Shown: positions 26,758 through 33,612 of the stretch, piece by piece | How positions within the stretch are numbered: the first letter of the stretch is position 1 | How the letters are laid out: each line of letters begins with the position of its first letter | NCBI RefSeq assembly: GCF_024346355.1 | Contig: NZ_JAGQCU010000006.1 | Span: 87,716-151,715, forward strand | Source: Cyanobium sp. ATX 6A2 | Lineage (GTDB): Bacteria > Cyanobacteriota > Cyanobacteriia > PCC-6307 > Cyanobiaceae | Direction: 5' to 3' | Length of the DNA: 64,000 nucleotides | Position numbers and translations under genes: made by a program | The notes under the pieces: generated by a model | What the model saw: only the letters and a program-made list of their open reading frames with translations | Told to the model about the DNA's origin: nothing | Databases searched by the model: none

Positions 26758-27492
26758 ATGGCCACCATGTCTCCGCAGCGGTTCCTCGACCGCTTCCTTC
26801 ACTTCAAAGGCCAGGAACAGCAGGGGCGCGGCGTGCTGCTGCTCCACCAGGCGATCAGCCAGCTGGAGGGCAGCGAGGCGATCCTGCGCGAGGACGCGCC
26901 CTGGGCCCTCGCGTTCAGCACCACCCCCGCGCAGCCGGCGAGCACCACCATCGCGCCGCTCGATCCCCGCGGCAGCGAGGAGGCCGGCATGGCAGGTCCG
27001 GCCATCAAAGCGCCGGTGAAGGTCGGTGACTCCTACCTGCTCGTCAACGACCGCGACCAGGACATGGAGGCCTACGACCACACCGGCAAGCTCCTGTGGA
27101 AGGTGCCGGCGTTGGCCCGCGGCCAGGGCGCCGACACCGAGTGGCGCCACGTCGGCACCGACACCCCGCCGGGCCTGTACAAGCTCGGCACCGTCTATCG
27201 GGACTACGAGGCCAATCCCAACCCGCCCAGGGACGCCACCCTGCAGGCCTACGGCTGGTTCAGCTTTGAGATGATCGAGCTGGAGGGCCAGAAGTCCAGC
27301 ATCGGCCGCGCCGGGATCATGCTCCACGGCGGCGGCACCGCCAACGGCTGGCCTGGGGCCTGGGCACCGCAGCAGAAACTCCTGCCCACCCGGGGCTGCA
27401 TCCGCGTCCACAACATCGTGCTGCGGGACAAGGTTCTGCCCCTCTACGAGCAGGGCACCGTCTACGTCGGGGTGTTTCAGGAAAAAAAGTAG
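26758..27492 (+). CDS. YkuD-type L,D-transpeptidase-like enzyme, likely frameshifted into a lysozyme
   Basis: The 244-residue protein has the YkuD catalytic pattern: MLHGGGTANGW (His) and LLPTRGCIRVHN (Cys in TxGCIRV), with a preceding SYLLVNDRDQDMEAYD strand typical of the fold. YkuD enzymes cross-link or cleave peptidoglycan peptides. No signal peptide is visible, as expected for a virion or lysis enzyme. The gene ends GAA AAA AAG TAG, which is a classical -1 slippery heptamer directly at the stop; the next frame encodes a lysozyme. The ATG at 26767 is an alternative start. Confidence 0.8.
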   Translation: MATMSPQRFLDRFLHFKGQEQQGRGVLLLHQAISQLEGSEAILREDAPWALAFSTTPAQPASTTIAPLDPRGSEEAGMAGPAIKAPVKVGDSYLLVNDRDQDMEAYDHTGKLLWKVPALARGQGADTEWRHVGTDTPPGLYKLGTVYRDYEANPNPPRDATLQAYGWFSFEMIELEGQKSSIGRAGIMLHGGGTANGWPGAWAPQQKLLPTRGCIRVHNIVLRDKVLPLYEQGTVYVGVFQEKK

Positions 27493-27515
27493 GCAGCGGG
27501 CCAGCCCTCAGGCCC
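27483..27515 (+). promoter_or_regulatory. Probable programmed -1 ribosomal frameshift site
   Basis: The heptamer A AAA AAG (27483-27489) is in the zero frame of the transpeptidase and is followed at once by TAG. Eight bases later a hairpin GGGCC (27498-27502) / GGCCC (27511-27515) is placed at the usual stimulatory distance. The -1 frame has no start codon or stop from here to the lysozyme body. Confidence 0.7.
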
Positions 27516-27563
27516 GAGCACACCAACCTGCAGAGCTGGTTCGCCTTCCTCACAGGTCCGGAT

Positions 27564-28067
27564 GTGGAAACCGCCAGCAAGGGCCGCATCCGGCCGCTCA
27601 CCGCCGCCGAGGCCTGCGGCTTCATCGCCTGCGTCATCGTCGAGACCGGCAGGCCCGATCTCGATCAGCTGGATGTGATCGAGGCCGGCAGCCGCCGCGG
27701 TCGCGGCGCCATGCAGTACACCGGCCCGCGTCGTCTCGCCTATGACCGTGCCCGTGAGCAGGCGGCTGCCTGCGGGATCGACACCACCGGCAACAGCTGG
27801 CAGCAGCGGTATTTCGCTGAGGAATACGCAGGGCTGCACGATCCGCCCCAGGGCTCGCTGATCGGCTGGACCCGCATCTTTGAGCAGCGCCCCCAGGGCC
27901 TGGACCCGGCTGCAGCGGCGGCCTACTGGACTGGTTCAGCAGCATCCCGCACCGGCTACTTCCGTCCCGGGGTGCCGCACCTGCAGCGCCGACAGCAAGA
28001 GGCCGGGCGGCTGTGGGCGCTGCACCAGGGCGGGCAGCTGCAGCTCAGTGCCCGGCCCATGAATTGA
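27564..28067 (+). CDS. Phage-type lysozyme domain, downstream half of the frameshift product
   Basis: From the GTG at 27564 this gives 167 residues, but the frame is open back to the slippery site, adding a segment with LQSWFAFLTGPDV. The domain has a candidate catalytic Glu in CVIVETGRPDL and the hallmark RGAMQYTGPRRLAYDRA, like the G-x-x-Q-W-T-G-x-R of phage tail lysozymes. Together with the transpeptidase it would form a two-domain wall-degrading protein of about 440 residues. Independent start at the GTG is possible. It overlaps the end of the next, convergent gene by 23 bases. Confidence 0.7.
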   Translation: METASKGRIRPLTAAEACGFIACVIVETGRPDLDQLDVIEAGSRRGRGAMQYTGPRRLAYDRAREQAAACGIDTTGNSWQQRYFAEEYAGLHDPPQGSLIGWTRIFEQRPQGLDPAAAAAYWTGSAASRTGYFRPGVPHLQRRQQEAGRLWALHQGGQLQLSARPMN

Positions 28068-28839
28068 ACACCCGCCGCCACAGCGGTGGGCGCAGCATCC
28101 GCGCCCGAACCACCCGGCTCAGCTCCTGATACAGGTGCTCCATCTCCTCGAGGTGGGGCATCTCGTGGTGATGCAGGGGCAAGGACGCTGGATCGTCGAA
28201 CTGAACATTGATCACCCCGATCGGCAGCCCCTCCAGCATCACCAGCCGGCCGTAGAGAAAGGCGATGCGATTGCGCATCAGGTAGTCACGGCAGGGCGTC
28301 GGCAGGTGCACACCGGCCCTGACAAATCGCCAGTGGCCCTGACTGTTGGCGATCAGATCGTCCAGGTCGTTCCTGATCCGCTCCATCGGCATGTCCCGTG
28401 CCTCAACGTCCAGCGGCAGACGGCCTGGCGCCACGTAGCAGCTCACGAGCGTCGCCCGCGTAAAGCCGTAGCCACCCGACGCCAGCTGGGGGTTGTAGAA
28501 GGTGCCCAGCGCCACCCGCTGAGCACCCGTCATCACCGCCATCTGGGCGAGCAGCTCCACCACGTAGCGGGCGTCCTGGGCTGAACCGAGCAGCGCACCC
28601 ACGCGCTGCATGACCAGCCCGCGCAACACCTTCCGCCACAGCAGCCAGCCAGCCACACCGAGGAAGACCAGGCCATCGGCTGAAAAGGTCAGGTTCACCG
28701 GTGGCGCGGGCGTCCTCGGCACGATCGGCAGCGGTCCCACCCGGGCCGGGGTCTCAGAGAGGGGAGCTGCAGGCAGCCCGGTGCTCTGCTGCGCCGCAGT
28801 TTGCTGCCCCGCAGGCGGATCGGGAATCGCAGCGCTCAT
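28045..28839 (-). CDS. Membrane protein with a GAF-like sensor domain
   Basis: The 264-residue protein (ATG at 28839) has a Pro/Ala-rich N-terminus, one membrane helix (GLVFLGVAGWLLWRKVL) and a C-terminal domain with AQMAVMTGAQRVALGTFYNP...LVSCYVAPG and MLEGLPIGVINVQFDD, the strand pattern of a GAF-like domain. Phages and mobile elements carry similar single-GAF proteins with unknown ligands. A TGGYAATCG box at 28919 overlaps the longer TTG-start version, which argues for the later start. Confidence 0.5.
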   Translation of the reverse strand: MSAAIPDPPAGQQTAAQQSTGLPAAPLSETPARVGPLPIVPRTPAPPVNLTFSADGLVFLGVAGWLLWRKVLRGLVMQRVGALLGSAQDARYVVELLAQMAVMTGAQRVALGTFYNPQLASGGYGFTRATLVSCYVAPGRLPLDVEARDMPMERIRNDLDDLIANSQGHWRFVRAGVHLPTPCRDYLMRNRIAFLYGRLVMLEGLPIGVINVQFDDPASLPLHHHEMPHLEEMEHLYQELSRVVRARMLRPPLWRRVFNSWAGH

Positions 28840-28918
28840 CGGATCAGGGCGGACGGCTGGCGCGAGGGCGGGGACAGCAGGGGCAGAGGGCCCGATGCGG
28901 GCAGGGCTCGCCACACCA

Positions 28919-28928
28919 GCGATTACCA
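28919..28928 (-). promoter_or_regulatory. TGGYAANNG box before the GAF-like gene
   Basis: The minus strand reads TGGTAATCGC followed by TGGTG, matching the capsid-gene box TGGCAATAGC-TGGTG in layout. It lies 89 bases before the chosen ATG, further than at the other sites. Confidence 0.4.
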
Positions 28929-29106
28929 GCAACCCGGCGGATCCAGCTCGATCACCACCAGCGGCGGCTGCCAGCGCTGCTCGGCAGAGGGCGACTGCAG
29001 ATCAGGGGCGGCCGGGTGGGGCGGGGCAGCCCGCGGCTCGGTCTGCGCTCAGCTTGGCCACTCGTTCCTCGTGGCCTGGGTGCGCGCGTTCTTCGCGGCA
29101 CGGGCC

Positions 29107-29685
29107 ATGCCCCGCACCCACTCCAGGGCCGATGCCCTGTTCCACCAGTTCCAGCCCCTCGCCGAGTCCATCGCCCTGGGCTTCCACCACAAGGGCGGCC
29201 GCTTGATCGAGCTCGAGGATTGCCGCCAGGTCGCACGCATGGCGCTCTGGCTCGCCTGCCAGCGCATCGAGGATCCGATCTCCGCTCCCGCCTATCTCTC
29301 GCGCTCCATCCGCGGCGCCCTGCTCCATCACGCCCGCGATCTCGGCCGTGCCATCCGCGTGCCGCGGCGGGAGCAGGAAAAGCCCGGGGCCAGGCACCCC
29401 TGGGTGCTCACCTCCCTCGATGCACCGCTGCCCAGCGGCGAGGGCACGCTGCTCGATCTTGTTGCCGATGAGGCGCCGCAGCCCGCCCCGCTCAGCGCTG
29501 AGGCCGAGGCGCTGGAGCAGCTGCTCGATCAGCTGCCGGCCCGCCAGGCGGCCGTGATCCGGCTGCGGCACCTGCAGGGCCTCAGCTGCAGGGAGGTCGG
29601 CGCCCAGCTCGGCGTCAGTGCCATGAGCATCTGCCGCGATGAGCGCAAGGCCCTCGCCCAGCTGCGGCAGCAGCTGCAGGCCTGA
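29107..29685 (+). CDS. Small RNA polymerase sigma factor of the phage-like module
   Basis: The 192-residue protein has a sigma region 2 (LIELEDCRQVARMALWLACQRI... PAYLSRSIRGALLHHARD) and a region 4 helix-turn-helix (LPARQAAVIRLRHLQGLSCREVGAQLGVSAMSICRDERKAL), with an acidic linker and no region 1 or 3. It is the obvious candidate to read the TGGYAANAG boxes of this module. The ATG at 29107 is chosen; in-frame sequence continues upstream, so the N-terminus could be longer. Confidence 0.85.
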   Translation: MPRTHSRADALFHQFQPLAESIALGFHHKGGRLIELEDCRQVARMALWLACQRIEDPISAPAYLSRSIRGALLHHARDLGRAIRVPRREQEKPGARHPWVLTSLDAPLPSGEGTLLDLVADEAPQPAPLSAEAEALEQLLDQLPARQAAVIRLRHLQGLSCREVGAQLGVSAMSICRDERKALAQLRQQLQA

Positions 29686-29743
29686 GGGCCCTGGGCCCAG
29701 GGCACCAGGCGCTGGGGGCTTCAGGCCTGGGGGCTCTGCCCCC

Positions 29744-30115
29744 TCAGGCCGGGCTCTGGTCCGGGGCAGCCACAACAGCGGCACCGTTGCCAGACGCCGC
29801 ACCAGGGAGGTAGTGCGCGGGTGCCGTGTGATCGCAAGCAAGGCGCGGATCGTAAAGGCGAAAGAACAGGCTCAGGTCCTCTCCCGCCCAGCTCTCGCGG
29901 GTCAGCACCTCCAGCTTGGTGCGCACGATCTGCTCGAGCTGCGCACCGCTGCACTGCTGCAGCAGCGCCGGCATGAACGGGTCCAGCTGGGCGAACACCA
30001 GTGGTGCCGCCCGCAGGATCCGGCGCTGAACGACGTGTTTGGCGATCGGCTTCACCACCGCCTCCATCAGCCCCAGCAGCAGGAAGGCGAGCAGCGCATC
30101 AATCAGAACTCTCAT
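29744..30115 (-). CDS. Small single-helix membrane protein
   Basis: The 123-residue protein starts with a membrane helix (LIDALLAFLLLGLMEAVVKPI) and continues with a soluble helical part (FAQLDPFMPALLQQCSGAQLEQIV). It overlaps the 30099 gene by 17 bases, so they form one unit. Holin-like or assembly roles are possible but not shown. Confidence 0.5.
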   Translation of the reverse strand: MRVLIDALLAFLLLGLMEAVVKPIAKHVVQRRILRAAPLVFAQLDPFMPALLQQCSGAQLEQIVRTKLEVLTRESWAGEDLSLFFRLYDPRLACDHTAPAHYLPGAASGNGAAVVAAPDQSPA

Positions 30116-30395
30116 CGTCCCCAGGGCGGCGGCGGGTGTACTGGCCCAGCGCATTGCGCCGCGGGGCTGGAGCAGGCTCCGGCCCACTCGGACCGCGGCC
30201 GCTGTCCATGAAGTAGGTGGCGGCCGACTGGCCCACCAGCGCCACCGACGGCAGCACCAAAGCCCAGCGCTGCTCGCAGGTCTGCAGGTTCGCTGCACGC
30301 ACCTCGCAGATGCCCACAAAGGCCAGCAGCACGCTGATCTCAGCTGCCACCAGCACCAGGATCGGCGTGGTGTTGGTGGACCTGCTGGCGGTCAT
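30099..30395 (-). CDS. Small two-helix membrane protein
   Basis: The 98-residue protein has helices ILVLVAAEISVLLAFVGICEV and WALVLPSVALVGQSAATYF and a basic C-terminus (RNALGQYTRRRPGDDESSD), a layout compatible with a class II holin. It follows a TGGYAANAG box at 30422 by 36 bases. Function is inferred only from topology and context. Confidence 0.5.
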   Translation of the reverse strand: MTASRSTNTTPILVLVAAEISVLLAFVGICEVRAANLQTCEQRWALVLPSVALVGQSAATYFMDSGRGPSGPEPAPAPRRNALGQYTRRRPGDDESSD

Positions 30396-30421
30396 GGCCT
30401 CAGCGGCGGAGGGCTCTACCT

Positions 30422-30431
30422 CCTCTTGCCA
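30422..30431 (-). promoter_or_regulatory. TGGYAANAG box before the small membrane-protein pair
   Basis: The minus strand reads TGGCAAGAGG followed by AGG, starting 36 bases before the ATG at 30395. Confidence 0.5.
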
Positions 30432-30436
30432 GCAAC

Positions 30437-30730
30437 TCAGCGAACAGGCATCACGGCGGGGCCGTGGCCGCGCAGATACACCTCCACCTGCTCCTTGGGC
30501 ACCACCCGGCTCTCCAGGTTGTTGCTGATCTGCACCTGGCCGCTGCTCACCCTGGCGCTCACGCGCCAGGGGCCGGGGGCCTGATCGGCTGGCTGCTTGG
30601 CCTTGGGGTATGGGCTCGGTAGGGGCCTGGAGGCAGGCGGAGTGGCAGCAGGGATCGGGGCACAGGCGGTTGCACTCGGCGGCAACTCCCCCAGGACAGA
30701 GGCCAGGAGATCGCGGGTGGAAGGAGGCAT
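30437..30730 (-). CDS. Small Pro-rich hypothetical protein
   Basis: The 97-residue frame has a Pro/Ala-rich middle and a compact C-terminus (WRVSARVSSGQVQISNNLESRVVPKEQVEVYL) that looks like a folded beta domain. It is on the same strand as the small membrane genes. No family is recognised. Confidence 0.45.
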   Translation of the reverse strand: MPPSTRDLLASVLGELPPSATACAPIPAATPPASRPLPSPYPKAKQPADQAPGPWRVSARVSSGQVQISNNLESRVVPKEQVEVYLRGHGPAVMPVR

Positions 30731-30849
30731 ACCGCGTTGGGGGATAGGGATCGACAGGACAAAGGTAGAAAGCCTGAGGGTTCGGGACCAGACATTGGGC
30801 GCCCTCCCCGCTACGCGGAGACCAGGCCCCTGGCGCCGGGAGGACTCGC

Positions 30850-30859
30850 TGGCAAGAGC
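30850..30859 (+). promoter_or_regulatory. TGGYAANAG box with palindrome before the 30881 gene
   Basis: TGGCAAGAGC starts 31 bases before ATG 30881 and runs into GCTGG-TGACAG-CCAGC, a palindrome with the same six-base spacer as at 22722. Confidence 0.5.
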
Positions 30860-30880
30860 TGGTGACAGCCAGCAGACGCC

Positions 30881-31168
30881 ATGGCCACGCGCAGGAGCAG
30901 CAGCACCCGCAAGGCAGGCAGCACCAGGACGAGAGGCACCACCAGAGCGTCGCCCGAGGTGGCCATGGCCGCACCCCGGATCTCCGCTGCCGAGCGGCGC
31001 AGGATCGCCGCGGAGGAAGCACGCTGGCGCGCCGAAAGCGATCTGCGCACCCTCAGGCAGGCCGAGGAAATCCGGCGGGATAACGCCCGCCTGCAGAGGG
31101 CATCGAAGGTGGCCGCCGAGGAGATGAGGGCGCTCCAGGCCATCCGCGCCATCAAGCGGGCCCGCTGA
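30881..31168 (+). CDS. Basic coiled-coil protein
   Basis: The 95-residue protein is strongly basic and Ser/Thr/Arg-rich at the start, then one long charged helix (ISAAERRRIAAEEARWRAES...). It could bind nucleic acid or act as a scaffold. No family is recognised; the upstream box supports that it is expressed. Confidence 0.5.
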   Translation: MATRRSSSTRKAGSTRTRGTTRASPEVAMAAPRISAAERRRIAAEEARWRAESDLRTLRQAEEIRRDNARLQRASKVAAEEMRALQAIRAIKRAR

Positions 31169-31452
31169 GGGGGGCCTCGCTGAGGCGGGGGCAGCTCAGA
31201 CAGCTCTTCTCGCTGCGCTCCCCTTCAGCAGGGGCCTGCGGCCCGGCTCAGATCAGATCGGATGGTGAGCTGGAGCCGCAGTGGGGCGATCACGGGCTGG
31301 CGGGGCAAGGCGTCTCGTTTCCTTGTGCACCCGTGCCGTCGCGGATCTTGGGGCAACCACCGCCTGGGGATCGGGGTGGCACTCGAACGCACAGCAGCCG
31401 GACGGCAGGGCCACCGGAGCCGATGGGAGGGGAACAGCAGTGGGCCACAGCA
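31169..31452. other. Intergenic stretch without a convincing gene
   Basis: Frames that cross this stretch lack start context and mirror each other. It has a partial copy of the leader loop (CTCGCTGCGCTCCCCTT near 31212) and then ordinary GC-rich sequence up to hairpin leader D. Confidence 0.5.
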
Positions 31453-31564
31453 CGGTGCCCCGCGACTTGGCTTGGCAAGGGCTGCGCAAGTGCTCGCTGC
31501 GCTCACACCCTTGCCGGCGCCGACGCCGCGAGGCGCGGTCGTGGTGTCCCACGCCTCTCCTGCC
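31453..31564 (+). promoter_or_regulatory. Hairpin leader, copy D (divergent)
   Basis: GGCAAGGG (31474-31481) pairs with CCCTTGCC (31508-31515) around the shared loop CTGCGCAAGTGCTCGCTGCG. The outer arm and the GGCGTCC hairpin are not conserved here. ATG follows at 31565. Confidence 0.5.
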
Positions 31565-31780
31565 ATGGCTGCTCCTCAAGGCCCCTCCTGCCCCGTCCGC
31601 TTCCTGGTCGAGCATCACTACCCAGAAGGCCCCAAGGGCGGCGCTTCCCCCTGCGAAGTCCGCTTCTTTGGCCGCCGCGGCAAGCCCGTCAAGAAGATGC
31701 GCCTCATCCCCGCCGCCAAGGCCTTCGCGATCGCCCGCAAGCTGCAGGGCGCCAAGGGCAGCACCATCTCGGTGATCTGA
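31565..31780 (+). CDS. Small protein behind hairpin leader D
   Basis: The 71-residue protein (MAAPQGPSCPVRFLVEHHYP...) has a basic, strand-rich centre (CEVRFFGRRGKPVKKMRLIPAAKAFAIARKL), which fits a small nucleic-acid-binding or DUF-type fold. The ATG follows the leader as in the other copies. Confidence 0.55.
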   Translation: MAAPQGPSCPVRFLVEHHYPEGPKGGASPCEVRFFGRRGKPVKKMRLIPAAKAFAIARKLQGAKGSTISVI

Positions 31781-31825
31781 GTCCGGGGGCCTGCGGGCCC
31801 CTTTCACCCTGATCGAATGCAGCCC

Positions 31826-32221
31826 TCAGCCGGTATCAAGGCATTCATGCTCACGCTCCACCGCTCCAGCCCTGGCGCGCTGACGGATCGGGCCGTCGCG
31901 GTCGGAGCGGAACAGCACCCGTGATCCAGGTGCCGCCGCCTGCAGGCCGGCCAGCAACTGCTCCAGCACCGCAGTGCTCAGCGGTGCGCGATTGCCCATC
32001 CCCTCGCGGCTGCTCAGCAGCAGCTCCAGTTCCGCACCGGCACGCAACTCCAGCAATACCTGCACCAAAAGGGCCCGCGGGCCTGCCGTCAGGGCGATCG
32101 AGGCGTTGCGGCCATCCAGCCAGGTGAAGGTGCCGCCCATCTCCCTGGCCAGCGCCGCCAGCGCAGCCCGAAACCCCTCGCCATCGGCGACAGGCGCGAG
32201 CAGGGCTTCCAGGCGGGCCAT
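31826..32221 (-). CDS. Hypothetical protein
   Basis: The 131-residue protein has alternating helices and strands (GGTFTWLDGRNASIALTAGPRALLVQVLLEL) and no membrane segment. No family is recognised. It is the last leftward gene of the phage-like half. Confidence 0.45.
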   Translation of the reverse strand: MARLEALLAPVADGEGFRAALAALAREMGGTFTWLDGRNASIALTAGPRALLVQVLLELRAGAELELLLSSREGMGNRAPLSTAVLEQLLAGLQAAAPGSRVLFRSDRDGPIRQRARAGAVEREHECLDTG

Positions 32222-32281
32222 GGCTGCGGGTGGGTGCCTTGATTCTGGACCGGCGCTTCCTGGCCAGGGCCCTTGGCAGGC

Positions 32282-32398
32282 ATGACGTCAAAGCCACTCG
32301 CCCGCCTCGGTCGCTTCTCCATCAACGCCCTGCGCATCGGCGCCAGCCCTGCGGCCGTTGTGGAGCTGCTGCGCCAGCACTGGATCTCGGCGGCCTGA
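32282..32398 (+). CDS. Very small protein
   Basis: A 38-residue frame (MTSKPLARLGRFSINALRIG...AAVVELLRQHWISAA) starts with ATG and has good codon use. It has one amphipathic helix. It is too short to place in a family and may be spurious. Confidence 0.3.
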   Translation: MTSKPLARLGRFSINALRIGASPAAVVELLRQHWISAA

Positions 32399-32513
32399 CT
32401 GCTGGCGATCCAGGCCCAGACACGGGTTCCTGTGCCCCAGGTCGCCCCAGGCAGCCGGTGAGCGAGGGCGGCGGCCGTCGTCCAAGACACCGACAGACCC
32501 GGCACCCTTTGCT

Positions 32514-32527
32514 AGTACAGGTGTACG
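32514..32527 (+). promoter_or_regulatory. Putative cyanobacterial LexA box
   Basis: AGTACAGGTGTACG fits the published cyanobacterial LexA consensus RGTACNNNDGTWCB at every position. It ends 14 bases before the ATG at 32542, a position where binding would block transcription or its start. Confidence 0.5.
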
Positions 32528-32541
32528 CGTGGAGAAGGGTG

Positions 32542-32829
32542 ATGGGCAGCCGATTGCGACGAGCCGCCGGGGACGCCGCCGGGACGCTGGATCAGCCCGT
32601 TGAGGAGTGGCCCTTCCTCGATCAGCAGGTGCTGGTGCCAAGCCGCAGCCGCAAGGTCTGCATGACCTGCCACTGGTTCAGGCACCACAGCGGCGTCAAC
32701 TGCATCCCCCTGCTGACCTGCCAGTTGCACCAGAGCCTCCTCGCCCAAGGCGAGCACCTCACCCACCGCTGCCAGGGCTGGACCGACGACATGGCCCAGC
32801 AGCGGGGCTGGGCACCGGAAGCGGGCTGA
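32542..32829 (+). CDS. Small Cys/His-rich protein under a LexA-like box
   Basis: The 95-residue protein has CMTCHWF...CIPLLTCQLHQSLL...HRCQGW, a Cys/His pattern that could bind a zinc ion. Similar small proteins occur in picocyanobacteria and their phages; I know no assigned function. A GGAGAAGGG ribosome-binding site precedes the ATG, and the LexA-like box suggests induction by DNA damage. Confidence 0.6.
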   Translation: MGSRLRRAAGDAAGTLDQPVEEWPFLDQQVLVPSRSRKVCMTCHWFRHHSGVNCIPLLTCQLHQSLLAQGEHLTHRCQGWTDDMAQQRGWAPEAG

Positions 32830-32836
32830 GCCGGCC

Positions 32837-33103
32837 ATGGCCGCCAGCAAGCGTCCTCCGCTCTCGCCACGGGAAGGCTGGCTCAGCGATGGCCGCCAGG
32901 TGCTGCACTTCCGGCCCAGCCGCTGGACCCGCCACAACCAGGTACTGGAGGTGACCTCCGGCGAGCTGCTGCCGGGCGAACCGGTGCCGCTGCTCAAGAG
33001 GCGGCGGGAGCTGACCCGGGAGGAGGCCATCCGGCTTTGGCGCCAGAAGCGTGAGCAGGGCTGGACGGTGTGCGCGCCGCAGTGGCAGCTGCCGGCACCG
33101 TGA
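32837..33103 (+). CDS. DUF1651 family protein
   Basis: The 88-residue protein matches the DUF1651 pattern found in marine picocyanobacteria: GWLSDGRQVLHFRPSRW, an LLPGEPVPLLKRRRELTREEA centre (split over a loop) and EQGWTVCAPQW at the end. Function is unknown. It follows the Cys/His-rich gene by seven bases and probably shares its promoter. Confidence 0.8.
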   Translation: MAASKRPPLSPREGWLSDGRQVLHFRPSRWTRHNQVLEVTSGELLPGEPVPLLKRRRELTREEAIRLWRQKREQGWTVCAPQWQLPAP

Positions 33104-33188
33104 GAGCTCAGGTCCCAAGGCGCGGAACAGGACGAACCGGCGGGGATGGAGGGCTGGGCCCAAGGCCCTAGACAGATCCGTTACATAC

Positions 33189-33218
33189 TGTTACAGTGCT
33201 CTTAACACTGCGTAACAA
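33189..33218 (+). promoter_or_regulatory. Dyad before the hli gene
   Basis: TGTTACAGTG (33189-33198) is mirrored by CACTGCGTAACA (33207-33218) with a two-base bulge, ending two bases before the hli ATG. A half-repeat GTTACA lies just upstream. The position suits an operator or a 5'-UTR hairpin controlling translation. Confidence 0.45.
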
Positions 33219-33220
33219 GC

Positions 33221-33364
33221 ATGTCCGACACCACTCCCCGCTTTGGTTTTGTCGCTTTCGCCGAAACCTGGAACGGCCGTCTGGCCATGCTCGGCTTCGT
33301 GATCGGCCTCGGCACCGAGCTGCTCACCGGCCAGGGCATCCTCTCCCAGATCGGTCTGGGCTGA
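33221..33364 (+). CDS. hli: High-light-inducible protein (one-helix CAB-like)
   Basis: This 47-residue protein has the Hli core FAETWNGRLAMLGFVIGLG (E..N.R.AM.GF) forming one thylakoid helix. Hli proteins bind chlorophyll and carotenoid and protect photosystems under stress. Short Hli forms of this type are frequent in cyanophages and in picocyanobacterial islands. Confidence 0.88.
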   Translation: MSDTTPRFGFVAFAETWNGRLAMLGFVIGLGTELLTGQGILSQIGLG

Positions 33365-33369
33365 TCGCC

Positions 33370-33489
33370 ATGAGCACCGACTACTCCGCCGCCATTGCCG
33401 GCGTCACCGGCCTGGTCATCCTGCTCACAGGACTGGTGGCCTTTGTTCTCTCCCGCCCCAGCGACCTCGCCCCCTACGAGCCCCGATGA
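33370..33489 (+). CDS. Small single-helix membrane protein in the hli cluster
   Basis: The 39-residue protein (MSTDYSAAIAG...VILLTGLVAFVLSRPSD) has one membrane helix. It lies five bases after hli and overlaps the next frame by four bases (ATGA), so the cluster is translated together. It resembles small photosystem-associated subunits in topology only. Confidence 0.55.
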   Translation: MSTDYSAAIAGVTGLVILLTGLVAFVLSRPSDLAPYEPR

Positions 33490-33563
33490 TCGCCACCCTC
33501 TCCGTTCTCCTGTTCGGCGCCTGGCTCGTCGGCGCACTGCTCCAGCCGGATCTCGCGAGCTGA
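33486..33563 (+). CDS. Very small membrane peptide in the hli cluster
   Basis: The 25-residue frame MIATLSVLLFGAWLVGALL-QPDLAS is one hydrophobic helix. It overlaps the previous gene by ATGA. Its place in a coupled cluster with hli genes is the only support. Confidence 0.4.
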   Translation: MIATLSVLLFGAWLVGALLQPDLAS

Positions 33564-33612
33564 GCGGGTCACGACGCAACACACGATCCAGCTCCACTCA
33601 CCCATCACATCC

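Noticed and set aside
29053..29073. Palindrome GGCCACTCGTTC/CTCGTGGCC before the small sigma gene
   Set aside because: It contains CTCGTTC, but no TGATTC follows at 14 bases. It may be a separate hairpin but nothing links it to the promoters.
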